A stretch of 64,000 bases of DNA from NCBI RefSeq assembly GCF_000367525.1, contig NZ_HF570956.1, forward strand, positions 1,618,588-1,682,587, read 5' to 3'. The notes under the pieces were generated by a model that was not told the DNA's origin, ran no database searches, and saw only the letters and a program-made list of their open reading frames with translations. The translations under genes were made by a program, and so were the position numbers. Within the stretch, counting starts at the first letter, position 1. Every line of letters starts with the position of its first letter. Positions 56,583-64,000 of the stretch are shown piece after piece. Source of the stretch: Phycicoccus elongatus Lp2. Its GTDB lineage: Bacteria; Actinomycetota; Actinomycetes; Actinomycetales; Dermatophilaceae.

Positions 56583-58948
56583 CCACTTCTCCCGAAACCC
56601 GGGTGCACTCTCGCCCGGACACCAAGGTTCTCGACGAGATCGCACAGCGAGTGCTCTGGTTGAGCACCCGCATCGTCGACTCGGCCAACCACGACCGCGG
56701 CGCCGGTGACGGGGTCAAGGTCGGCGGCCACCAGGCGAGTTCGGCCTCCCTGGTGTCGGCCATGACGGCACTGTGGTTCGCCCACCTCGATGGAGCGGAT
56801 CGGGTGAGCGTCAAGCCCCACGCCTCGCCGGTGCTGCACGCCATCAACTACCTCCTGGGCGGACTCGACAAGTCCTACCTGTCGACGTTGCGGGCCAAGG
56901 GCGGGCTGCAGTCCTACCCGTCGCGGACCAAGGATCCCGACCAGGTCGACTTCTCGACCGGTTCGGTGGGCCTCGGACCCGCGGCACCCCTCTTCGCGGC
57001 CGCGACGCGACGCTATGTCGATGCCCACTTCGGTGCACGACCGGCAAGTCGCTTCATCGCGCTCCTCGGTGACGCCGAACTGGACGAGGGCAACATCTGG
57101 GAAGCGGTGTCCGACAACGCAACCCAGGGCCTGGGCAAGGTCATGTGGATCGTCGACTTCAACCGTCAGTCCCTCGACCGGGTCGTGCCCGGCATCCGGA
57201 TCCACCAGTGGCGGGCCCAGTTCGAGGCGGCCGGCTGGCACGTGCTCGAGGTCAAGTGGGGGCCGCGTCTCACCGCGGCATACGGCCGGCCCGGGGGAGC
57301 CGGTCTTGAGGCCTGGATCGACGCCATGCCCAACGAGCGCTACCAGTCCCTCTTCGGCCTCGAGCCCGCAGCGGTGCGCGAGCGTTTCCTCGAGGGGGCG
57401 CCGCACGAGGTGGTCACCTTCCTCGAGGGTATGCCGGACGCGGACCTGGCGACCCTCGTCACCGACCTCGGTGGTCACGACATCGACGCCATGCTCGCCG
57501 CCTATGCCGAGTGCGACGCCGTGACGGACCGCCCGTCGGTGGTCTTCGCCTACACCGTCAAGGGATGGGGCCTGCCGATCGCCGGCAACCCCCGCAACCA
57601 CTCGGCGCTGCTGACGACCGAGCAGGTCGACGACCTGCGCACCCGCATCGGGCTGACGACGGCCACCGAGTGGGACCGCATCGATCCTACGAGCGAGGCC
57701 GGCCAATGGGTGGGCGTGCGATCCCAGATCATGGAGCGACCTGCGCCCACCCGTCGGGCACCGATCTCGGTGCCCGTGTCGACCGAATTGCGCTCGGCCA
57801 AGCCGATGTCCACGCAGGAGGCCTTCGGACGCGTCCTGGTCAACCTGTCGCGTGACGACTCTGTGGGCAAGCACCTCGTGACCACCGCGCCCGATGTCGC
57901 CACCTCCACCAACCTCGCCGGCTTCATCAACCGCACCGGGGTCTTCGCGCCTGAGGAGAAGCGGACCTGGAGCCCTGATCCACTCGTCAAGTGGACGGAA
58001 AGCCCTGCGGGACAGCACATCGAGCTCGGCATTTCGGAGATGAACCTTTTCCTGCTCCTCGGCCAGCTCGGCCTGTCATGGGATCTGTCCGACCAGCCAC
58101 TCCTGCCCGTGGGGACCCTCTACGACCCCTTCGTGCTCCGTGGTCTCGATGCCTTCGTGTATGCCGCGTACAACGGTGCTCGCTTCGTGGTCGCCGGCAC
58201 CCCGTCGGGCGTGACGCTGGCGCCGGAAGGTGGAGCGCACCAGTCGACGATCACGGCCTCGGTCGGTCTGGAGTTGCCCAACACGACGCTCATCGAGCCG
58301 GCATATGCCGCGGCGCTCGACTGGTTGCTGTGCGACGCACTCGCCCACGTAGCCGACCCCGGTCGGGCCGACGCGGTCGGCCAGGCGCAGGACGGGTGTT
58401 ACTACTTCCGGCTCACCACGCGCCCCCTCGACCAGGCTCCCTTCGACGATGCCCGTGCACGCATCGGCGATGCGACGATGCGTCGCCAGGTCCTCGCCGG
58501 CGCCTATCGCTTGGTCGACGCCGGCCAGCGCGACGGCATGCCGACGGTCCAGATCGCCGCCTCCGGCGCGGTCGTCCCCGAGGCACTCGCGGCGGCAGCG
58601 GAGTTGGAGGACGAGGGCATCGCGGCGCACGTCATCGACGTGACCAGCCTCGACCGCCTGTATGCCGCGTGGCAGCGCACGCTGCGCCAGGGCATCCGCA
58701 CGGCGACCACGCCGTCGATCCCGGGTGCCTTGCGGGCGGCCTTCGACATGCGCGCACCGATCGTCACCGTGCACGACGCTTCGAGCCACGCGATGGCGTG
58801 GCTCGGGTCTGCCCTCGGGGTGCCCGCCGTGTCGCTCGGCGTCGACTCCTTCGGTCAGTCGGGAACCGTGAATGATCTCTACGAGATCCACGACCTCACC
58901 CCGGGCTCGATCGTCAACGGCGCTCTGGCGGCTCTGGCTCTCCGCTGA
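56579..58948 (+). CDS. AceE/MdeB-type 2-oxoacid dehydrogenase E1 (transketolase-like TPP enzyme)
   Basis: 789 residues, homodimeric E1 layout. The TPP site is [20 protein letters not shown] followed by [20 protein letters not shown]; the central [25 protein letters not shown] and the pyrimidine-binding domain [22 protein letters not shown] resemble AceE. It is shorter than AceE (about 890). Pseudomonas MdeB, an AceE homologue beside methionine gamma-lyase, uses 2-oxobutyrate; here the gene is ATGA-coupled to acdS, which makes 2-oxobutyrate. Preference for 2-oxobutyrate is therefore a strong inference. No E2/E3 gene is in the window. Confidence 0.88.
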   Translation: MTTSPETRVHSRPDTKVLDEIAQRVLWLSTRIVDSANHDRGAGDGVKVGGHQASSASLVSAMTALWFAHLDGADRVSVKPHASPVLHAINYLLGGLDKSYLSTLRAKGGLQSYPSRTKDPDQVDFSTGSVGLGPAAPLFAAATRRYVDAHFGARPASRFIALLGDAELDEGNIWEAVSDNATQGLGKVMWIVDFNRQSLDRVVPGIRIHQWRAQFEAAGWHVLEVKWGPRLTAAYGRPGGAGLEAWIDAMPNERYQSLFGLEPAAVRERFLEGAPHEVVTFLEGMPDADLATLVTDLGGHDIDAMLAAYAECDAVTDRPSVVFAYTVKGWGLPIAGNPRNHSALLTTEQVDDLRTRIGLTTATEWDRIDPTSEAGQWVGVRSQIMERPAPTRRAPISVPVSTELRSAKPMSTQEAFGRVLVNLSRDDSVGKHLVTTAPDVATSTNLAGFINRTGVFAPEEKRTWSPDPLVKWTESPAGQHIELGISEMNLFLLLGQLGLSWDLSDQPLLPVGTLYDPFVLRGLDAFVYAAYNGARFVVAGTPSGVTLAPEGGAHQSTITASVGLELPNTTLIEPAYAAALDWLLCDALAHVADPGRADAVGQAQDGCYYFRLTTRPLDQAPFDDARARIGDATMRRQVLAGAYRLVDAGQRDGMPTVQIAASGAVVPEALAAAAELEDEGIAAHVIDVTSLDRLYAAWQRTLRQGIRTATTPSIPGALRAAFDMRAPIVTVHDASSHAMAWLGSALGVPAVSLGVDSFGQSGTVNDLYEIHDLTPGSIVNGALAALALR

Positions 58949-58961
58949 GCCAGGATCGCCC

Positions 58962-59846
58962 TTACGGGACGACGACGACGGGAACAGGCGAGGCGCGCAC
59001 GATCTTGGCCGCGCTGGACCCGAGGAAGACCTGCGTCAACAGGTGTGTGGAGGAGGACCCCACGACGAGCACGTCCCCGGAATGCCACTCGACGCTGTCG
59101 AGCGCCTCCACCCACGTGGCACCCCTGGCCAGCACCGTCTCCACTTCGTCCCGGGCGAAGCCGGCGTCCACCAGGTGCTCGACGGCTTCGTCCTGAGCGG
59201 CCGAGGCCTGACGACGCCACTGTTCCCGCACGAGGTCCTCGGCCCCACTGACCGCGGCCGTATACATCGGGGGTCGGTCGAGGGCGACGGTCACCAGGCG
59301 CAGCGAGGCACCGGTGCGACGACAGATGTCCGCCACCCGCTGGAGCAGGTGCCACGTGGCGTCGTCGTCGCGGAACCCGACGGTGACCCGGGTGAACCGG
59401 GACCCCGGCTCCGCGGCATACCCTCGGGGGGCGATCGCCACCGGCACCGGGGAGGAGTGCAGGAGGCGGTCGGTCTTTGCTGTCATGGCAACCCGGCCGG
59501 GAGCCCCGTTGGCGCCCGAGCCGACGACGATCATGTCCGCGTCGAGGGCCTCGACCTGCTCCAACAGCGCGGCCGGGACCGATCGGCCGGTCACCCAGCT
59601 CGCGGCGATCGGCACCCCGGCGTCGGCACCCAATAGGGTCAGCGCCTCCTCGGCGCTGGCCTCACCCTGGCCCTGCGCCCACGCCGTGAAGTCACCGTCG
59701 GTCGCGCTGCCCGCTGCGACCTCCCACCCCTGCGGGACGACAGTGACTGCATGGACCGAGTCCTTGTCGGATCGGGCGAACTGTGCGGCCACCGACAGGG
59801 CACAGGCGTCGTCCTTGTGCGGGCTGTAGCCGACGACGTAGGTCAT
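58962..59846 (-). CDS. universal stress protein with two Usp domains
   Basis: 294 residues: two Usp domains in tandem (about 1-140 and 150-294). Each ends with the nucleotide-binding loop: VGSGANGAPGRVAMTAKTDR LLHSSPVPVAI and VGSSSTHLLTQVFLGSSAAK IVRASPVPVVVV. The first holds G-x2-G-x9-G(S/T)-like spacing. It is ATGA-coupled to the APC permease, a pairing often seen for transporters under nutrient or energy stress. Target of regulation unknown. It converges with the E1 gene (13-base gap). Confidence 0.93.
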   Translation of the reverse strand: MTYVVGYSPHKDDACALSVAAQFARSDKDSVHAVTVVPQGWEVAAGSATDGDFTAWAQGQGEASAEEALTLLGADAGVPIAASWVTGRSVPAALLEQVEALDADMIVVGSGANGAPGRVAMTAKTDRLLHSSPVPVAIAPRGYAAEPGSRFTRVTVGFRDDDATWHLLQRVADICRRTGASLRLVTVALDRPPMYTAAVSGAEDLVREQWRRQASAAQDEAVEHLVDAGFARDEVETVLARGATWVEALDSVEWHSGDVLVVGSSSTHLLTQVFLGSSAAKIVRASPVPVVVVP

Positions 59847-61336
59847 TCCTCGTCCTCCCGCAGTCGACGGCCGGCCGGCTCGGCGATCTCTTCAGGATCG
59901 GTATAGGTGTTGAGGGTGGCGTGGTGGCGACCGTAGAAGAAGTAGAACAGCAGGACGATGGCGATCCAGATCCCGAAGATCACCCAAGTAATCGCGGCCA
60001 GGCCCCAGAGAATGTAGAGGCAGGCCAGAACCGTGAGGATCGGCGTGACCGGGTAGCCGGGGATCCTGAAGGGTCGCTCAAGGTCCGGATGGGTCCGTCG
60101 CATGACGATGATGCCGATGGCGACCATCGAGAAGGCGACCAGCGTCCCGATCGAGACGGTGTCCCACAAATAGTCCGAGGGGACGAAGCCGCCGATGAGG
60201 GCGACGACGATGGCGACGACGATCGTGTTGAAGGTCGGGGTCATCGTCTTCGGGCTGACCTCGAGGAACTTGCGCGGGATGAGGCCGTCGCGACCGATCG
60301 CGAAGAGGATTCGCGTCTGCCCATAGAGCGTCACCAGGGTGACCGAGAAGATCGAGATGACGGCGCCGGCCGACAGGATCGTGCTCCAGAACTCGTTGCC
60401 CGTGATCTCCTTGAGGATCAGGGCCAGGCCCGCCTCGGCGTTGTCACTGTCCTCGAAGAAGGACACCGGCTTGGCGGCCAGGCCGGCAGCCGCGACGGCC
60501 AGGTAGATGCCCGACACGATGGCGAGAGCGCCGATGATGGCTCGGGGCAGGGCCTTTTGGGGGTTCTTCACCTCCTCGCCGGCCGTGGCCACGGCATCGA
60601 GACCGATGAACGAGAAGAAGATCGTGCCCGCGGCCGCGCTGACGCCGGCGAGACCCTTGCCGAAGAAGTTGGAGAAGTGGTCGGCGTCGAAGGCCGTGAA
60701 GCCGATGACCGCAAAGAGGATCAGGACGCCCAACTTGATGAGCACCATGATCGCGTTGATCCTCGCGGACTCCGATGCGCCCCGGATCAGCAGGACCATG
60801 CAGAGGAGCACGAGCACCACCGCGGGCAGGTTGATCAGGCCGCCGGTGGGTTCCCCGTCGGTGCCGGGGATCGGGGAGATGGACAGCGCCTGCGGCAGCC
60901 GCCAACCGATCGTCTCCGAGAGCAGTTCGTTGAAGTATCCACTCCACCCGACGGCCACGGCGCCGGTGGCCACGCCGTATTCGAGGAGCACACAGCCGGC
61001 GATGACGACGGCGACCAACTCGCCCATCGCGTGGTAGGCGTACGAGTAGGTGGACCCACTCACCGGGATCGCCGAGGCGAGTTCGGCATAGCACAGGGCG
61101 CTCAGGCCCGCGGCCAGGCCGGCGATGAGGAACGAGACGAGCACCGCCGGACCAGCTTTGGGGACCGCCTCACCGAGGACAAAGAAGACCCCGGTGCCGA
61201 CCGTGGCGCCGACCCCGAACATCATCAGCTGGAAGGTCGAGAGGTTGCGTGCCAACTCCTCGCCCTGATGGTGCGTGTGCTGGAAGACGATCGGCTTGCG
61301 CCGCTTCAGCTGGTCACCCAACGACATGGTCGGCAT
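59843..61336 (-). CDS. APC-family amino-acid permease
   Basis: 497 residues with about 12 to 13 membrane helices. Helix 1 MMFGVGATVGTGVFFVLGEA carries the G-x-G-x-G substrate motif; ALCYAELASAIPVSGSTYSY AYHAMGEL and FFSFIGLDAVATAGEEVKNP QKALPRAII are conserved in the CAT-like branch (cationic amino-acid and related transporters). The substrate is probably an amino acid; with an ACC-catabolic operon and a dimethylargininase on either side, ACC or methylarginine are candidates (inference). ATG with AGGAGG upstream. Confidence 0.93.
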   Translation of the reverse strand: MPTMSLGDQLKRRKPIVFQHTHHQGEELARNLSTFQLMMFGVGATVGTGVFFVLGEAVPKAGPAVLVSFLIAGLAAGLSALCYAELASAIPVSGSTYSYAYHAMGELVAVVIAGCVLLEYGVATGAVAVGWSGYFNELLSETIGWRLPQALSISPIPGTDGEPTGGLINLPAVVLVLLCMVLLIRGASESARINAIMVLIKLGVLILFAVIGFTAFDADHFSNFFGKGLAGVSAAAGTIFFSFIGLDAVATAGEEVKNPQKALPRAIIGALAIVSGIYLAVAAAGLAAKPVSFFEDSDNAEAGLALILKEITGNEFWSTILSAGAVISIFSVTLVTLYGQTRILFAIGRDGLIPRKFLEVSPKTMTPTFNTIVVAIVVALIGGFVPSDYLWDTVSIGTLVAFSMVAIGIIVMRRTHPDLERPFRIPGYPVTPILTVLACLYILWGLAAITWVIFGIWIAIVLLFYFFYGRHHATLNTYTDPEEIAEPAGRRLREDEE

Positions 61337-61453
61337 GGCACCTCCTGGGGAGACGATGAAAGTGCCGCTGAACCTAGACCCCTACCGGCGAGTAGGCGAC
61401 CGGTGGCTGCAGAGTGGTCATCGGTGGACGCGCGGGCAGCGCACAATCGTCGG

Positions 61454-62218
61454 ATGAACAATCGCGCCCTCATCCGCCGTCCCGGCCCCCGCCTCGCGGA
61501 CGGTCTCGTCACACACCTCGAGCGCTCGCCGATCGATGTCGACCTCGCCCTTGCCCAATGGGAGGGGTATGCCGGGTGCCTTCGGTCGGCGGGTTGGGAG
61601 ACGATCGAGGTCCCGGGCGCCGAAGACTGTCCCGACGCCGTCTTCGTCGAGGACGCCGTCGTCATGTTCGACGATCTCGCGGTGCTGACCAATCCCGGTG
61701 CGGCAGAGCGCAAGCCAGAGGTCGCGGGGGTTGCCGAGGCCATCAGTGGCCTTGGCCTGGAGTCCGTCCGGATCTCGGGTGAGGGCACGCTCGACGGAGG
61801 TGACGTGCTCAAGGTGGGCCGCACGGCATACGTGGGGTTGGGTGGCCGGACCAATGGCGCCGGCATCCAACAACTCGCCGACCACGTGCGCGACCGCGGC
61901 TGGACCGTCCAGGCGGTGACCGTCGAGCGAGCGCTGCACCTGAAGTCCGCGGTCACGGCGTTGCCCGACGAGACCGTCATCGGTTGGGATCCGGTCGTTG
62001 ACTGGCCCGGCGCCTTCCCTCGCTACGAGGGCATGCCCGAGGAGGGAGGAGCCCACGTCGTCATCGTCGGCGAGGGTCATCTCCTCATGGCGGCCAGCGC
62101 CCCACGGACGGCCGAGTTGCTGCGTGGCCGCGGCTACACCGTGACGACGACCGACATCAGCGAGTTCGAGAAGCTCGAGGGTTGTGTGACCTGCCTGTCG
62201 GTGCGCGTGCGGGCCTGA
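61454..62218 (+). CDS. dimethylargininase (DDAH-type amidinotransferase fold)
   Basis: 254 residues of the guanidino-group-modifying family: DAVFVEDAVVMFDDLAVLTN, GTLDGGDVLKVGRTAYVGLG GRTN, His in ALHLKSAVTALPDE and the catalytic Cys in LEGCVTCLSV near the end. Converts methylated arginines to citrulline and methylamine, or is a related arginine hydrolase. It diverges from the APC permease, which could import the substrate. CACAAT ends 6 bases before the ATG, so a leaderless start is likely. Confidence 0.9.
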   Translation: MNNRALIRRPGPRLADGLVTHLERSPIDVDLALAQWEGYAGCLRSAGWETIEVPGAEDCPDAVFVEDAVVMFDDLAVLTNPGAAERKPEVAGVAEAISGLGLESVRISGEGTLDGGDVLKVGRTAYVGLGGRTNGAGIQQLADHVRDRGWTVQAVTVERALHLKSAVTALPDETVIGWDPVVDWPGAFPRYEGMPEEGGAHVVIVGEGHLLMAASAPRTAELLRGRGYTVTTTDISEFEKLEGCVTCLSVRVRA

Positions 62219-62295
62219 TTGGCAGAGCTGCGGACCATCAATCCACGGATGATGCCTGTCGGTGCGTGTGCGCGCCCGATGCTCAGGCCGGGGTC

Positions 62296-63723
62296 TCAGC
62301 GCCCGGCGCGACGCCCCGGCCGAGCGGCCGAGGAGAACGCCGCTGCGCCTCTGGGCGCCTGGGACGCGCGGCTCGACGATCCGGCCCGGGGTGACCCGGA
62401 GGTGGTGGTCGCTCGGCCGGTCGATATCGCTCGGGCGGGCGATGCCTGGCCGCGGCCGTTGCCGCGACCTGACCCCCGTGGGGAGCGACCGCGTCCACCG
62501 CCGGAACCCGAGGGTTGCGGCGCTGCCAGGGCCAGACCGCCGGGGAATATGCGCTCGCCCGGCGCCAACTCGCGCAGCAGCGGGTGGCCGGCGGCAACCT
62601 TGGTCGTCGTCGGTTTGACCCCCGCCTTGCGTGTCAGGTCACGCACGTCGCGCACCTGCTCGTCGGTCATCAGGGTCACGACCGTGCCCTCGTTGCCGGC
62701 TCGCGCCGTGCGGCCGGACCGATGCAAATAGGCCTTGTGCTCGACCGGCGGGTCCGCGTGGACCACGAGGGCGACATCGTCGACGTGGATGCCGCGGGCG
62801 GCGATGTCGGTCGCGACCAGGGTCTGGGCCGCGCCGGAATGGAAGGCGTCCATCGTGCGGGTACGGGCGTTCTGGGAGAGGTTGCCGTGGAGTTCGACCG
62901 CCGGGACGCCGGAGGCGTTGAGTTGGCGGGCCAACTTCTTGGCGCGGTGCTTGGTGCGGGTGAAGACGACGGTGCGGCCCGGTGCGGCGACCAGGTCGAG
63001 GAGCACCGGCAGGTGCTGGTGACCCTCGACGTGCAGGACGTGGTGGGCCATCGTCGCGACCGGGGACTGCTCCGAGTCGGCCTCGTGGGTGACCGGATGG
63101 TCGAGGAAGCGCTTGACGAGGACCTGGACGCCGGCGTCGAGGGTGGCCGAGAAGAGCATCCGCTGACCACCGCGCGGGGTGGCGTCGAGGAGTCGTCGGA
63201 CAGCGGGCAGGAAGCCGAGATCGGCCATGTGGTCGGCCTCGTCGAGGATGGTGATCTCGACCTTGTCGAGGCTGACGTGGCCCTGACCGATGAGGTCCTC
63301 GAGACGACCCGGGCAGGCGACGACGACGTCGATGCCCTGGCGCAGGGCGGCAACCTGTGGGTTCTGCCCGACCCCGCCGAAGACGGTGCGGCTGGACATC
63401 CGGTTGCTTGCGAGCAGAGGCTGGAGGGCCTCGTCGATCTGGGTGACGAGCTCGCGGGTGGGGGCCAGGATCAGGGCGCGCGGTCGCTTGGGGGTGCGCC
63501 GCGTGCCCGAGGCCGCCAGGCGGGCGACGAGGGGGAGCAGGAAGGCGTAGGTCTTGCCGGACCCGGTGCGGCCTCGGCCCAGGACGTCGCGCCCGGCGAG
63601 GGAGTCAGGCAGGGTGGCTGCCTGGATGGGGGTGGGGGTGGTGATGCCGCGGTCGGCGAGGACCGAGGTCAGGCTGGAGGGCACGCCGAGCGCGCCAAAG
63701 GTATTGATGGACAAGGGGTTCAC
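62296..63723 (-). CDS. DEAD-box RNA helicase with RG-rich tail
   Basis: 475 residues, RhlE-like. Motifs: Q-motif ITTPTPIQAATLPDSLAGRD, I GRTGSGKTYAF, Ia PTRELV, II DEAD in ILDEADHMADLGF, III SATLD, VI HRSGRTARAG. The last 100 residues are rich in Gly, Arg and Ser (GSGGGRGRSPRGSGRGNGRG Q), a typical RNA-binding tail. GTG 63723 begins NPLSINTFGALGVPSSLTSV as in relatives; ATG 63771 is in frame. It converges with the dimethylargininase gene and has a long probable leader. Confidence 0.92.
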   Translation of the reverse strand: MNPLSINTFGALGVPSSLTSVLADRGITTPTPIQAATLPDSLAGRDVLGRGRTGSGKTYAFLLPLVARLAASGTRRTPKRPRALILAPTRELVTQIDEALQPLLASNRMSSRTVFGGVGQNPQVAALRQGIDVVVACPGRLEDLIGQGHVSLDKVEITILDEADHMADLGFLPAVRRLLDATPRGGQRMLFSATLDAGVQVLVKRFLDHPVTHEADSEQSPVATMAHHVLHVEGHQHLPVLLDLVAAPGRTVVFTRTKHRAKKLARQLNASGVPAVELHGNLSQNARTRTMDAFHSGAAQTLVATDIAARGIHVDDVALVVHADPPVEHKAYLHRSGRTARAGNEGTVVTLMTDEQVRDVRDLTRKAGVKPTTTKVAAGHPLLRELAPGERIFPGGLALAAPQPSGSGGGRGRSPRGSGRGNGRGQASPARAISTGRATTTSGSPRAGSSSRASQAPRGAAAFSSAARPGRRAGR

Positions 63724-63973
63724 AGCTCCGTGGGAAGGTCGTTCTGCCCGGCGCGACGTCTCGCGGCGCATTCGGCATCGACGGGTCAGGGGCTGACGAG
63801 TCGGGGTCTTCCGCTCCATGCAGCCGCGGACGTCGGTGTCCGGCGGTCGGAGGGGAGAGCGGTCCGAGGCAGAACTGAGCGGACCTGTTGACGACCATTC
63901 TACGCGACGGGCGCACCTGTCTCGGACCACAACCCTGTTCGGACCAGAACCCTGTTCGGACCACAACTCGCAC
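63724..63973 (-). promoter_or_regulatory. promoter, leader and 17-base tandem repeats of the DEAD-box helicase gene
   Basis: On the minus strand TAGAAT (63897-63902) is a good -10; transcription from near 63890 would leave a leader of about 165 bases before GTG 63723. Upstream, at 63923-63973, lie three 17-base units, CGGACCACAACCCTGTT, CGGACCAGAACCCTGTT and a degenerate third. Their place just upstream of the promoter suggests binding sites. Long leaders are known for cold-shock DEAD-box helicases; I cannot see a defined fold. Confidence 0.5.
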
Positions 63974-64000
63974 CGGGACACAGGTATGGGTGTGGTCGGG

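Noticed and set aside
59783..61453. Long plus-strand frame leading into the dimethylargininase
   Set aside because: It is antisense to the APC permease and full of Asp/Gly/Arg; the real start at 61,454 has a -10 hexamer 6 bases away.
62192..62281. Imperfect duplication of the dimethylargininase 3' end (CCTGTCGGTGCG twice)
   Set aside because: About 27 bases with several mismatches; too weak to call a repeat element.

Overview
The window is high-GC DNA packed with genes on both strands, almost all with close actinobacterial relatives. Gene order (miaB / def-miaA-dapF / hflX; dinG; holA-rpsT-lepA; hemW; CIRCE-hrcA-dnaJ-rsmE; HIT-phoH-ybeY-CNNM-era; asd), a DUF222-HNH nuclease, DUF3097, DUF3516 and DUF3618 proteins and many leaderless-type starts point to Actinomycetota, most likely Micrococcales and probably Intrasporangiaceae (Janibacter/Knoellia/Phycicoccus type). 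That assignment is inference, not a database result. It looks like ordinary chromosome: I see no prophage, IS element, CRISPR array, rRNA or tRNA gene.

Layout. 1-3310: a three-gene operon of circularly permuted ATP-grasp protein (cut by the window edge and frameshifted), alpha-E protein and transglutaminase. 3326-10658: YccF, miaB, a small MT0933-type antitoxin homologue, def, miaA, dapF, an RsmC-like methyltransferase and hflX. 10781-12142: a divergent GlxA-type regulator and small monooxygenase with a palindromic operator. 12363-14214: three tightly overlapping genes for envelope/coiled-coil proteins. 14339-22738: DUF3516 helicase, double GNAT protein, YczE-like membrane protein, a 900-residue GH63-type glucosidase and a DHA2 drug exporter. 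22835-32095: fhs, dinG, holA, rpsT, a PemK/MazF-like gene, an aminotransferase and lepA. 32101-40958: MFS, macro domain, AraC-VOC pair, two NUDIX proteins, DUF4442, a phosphatase, an OCD/mu-crystallin protein, hemW, an SDR, a DsbA remnant and DUF4870. 41060-50819: DUF3097, then the heat-shock/RNA-metabolism block hrcA-dnaJ-rsmE, a sigma factor with its membrane partner, HIT, phoH, ybeY, CNNM and era. 50820-54820: a decayed zone with a (TCAC)n tract, a dead tautomerase gene, HNH nuclease, DksA-like protein, asd, acyl-CoA-binding protein, a broken VOC gene and a long inverted repeat. 54821-62218: a GntR-controlled ACC deaminase plus AceE-type 2-oxoacid dehydrogenase operon, then a Usp-permease pair and a dimethylargininase. 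62296-63723: an RG-rich DEAD-box helicase with a long leader.

Three things stand out. First, the octamer GTATGCCG/CGGCATAC occurs about 55 times by hand count in 64 kb, against about 2 expected from composition, evenly on both strands and both inside and between genes; nothing annotated explains it. Second, about twenty genes on both strands have a -10-like hexamer (TAGACT, TAGGGT, TAGGTT, CAGAAT and similar) ending 6-7 bases before the start codon, the signature of leaderless transcription; I used it to choose starts. Third, the ACC deaminase is translationally coupled to an AceE/MdeB-like E1, which suggests a route from 1-aminocyclopropane-1-carboxylate through 2-oxobutyrate to propionyl units.

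Single-base frameshifts near 430, 45,942 and 51,080 break three genes. The first two disrupt otherwise intact coding sequence and may be assembly errors. The third lies in a gene that also lost its start codon and an internal segment, so it is real decay.
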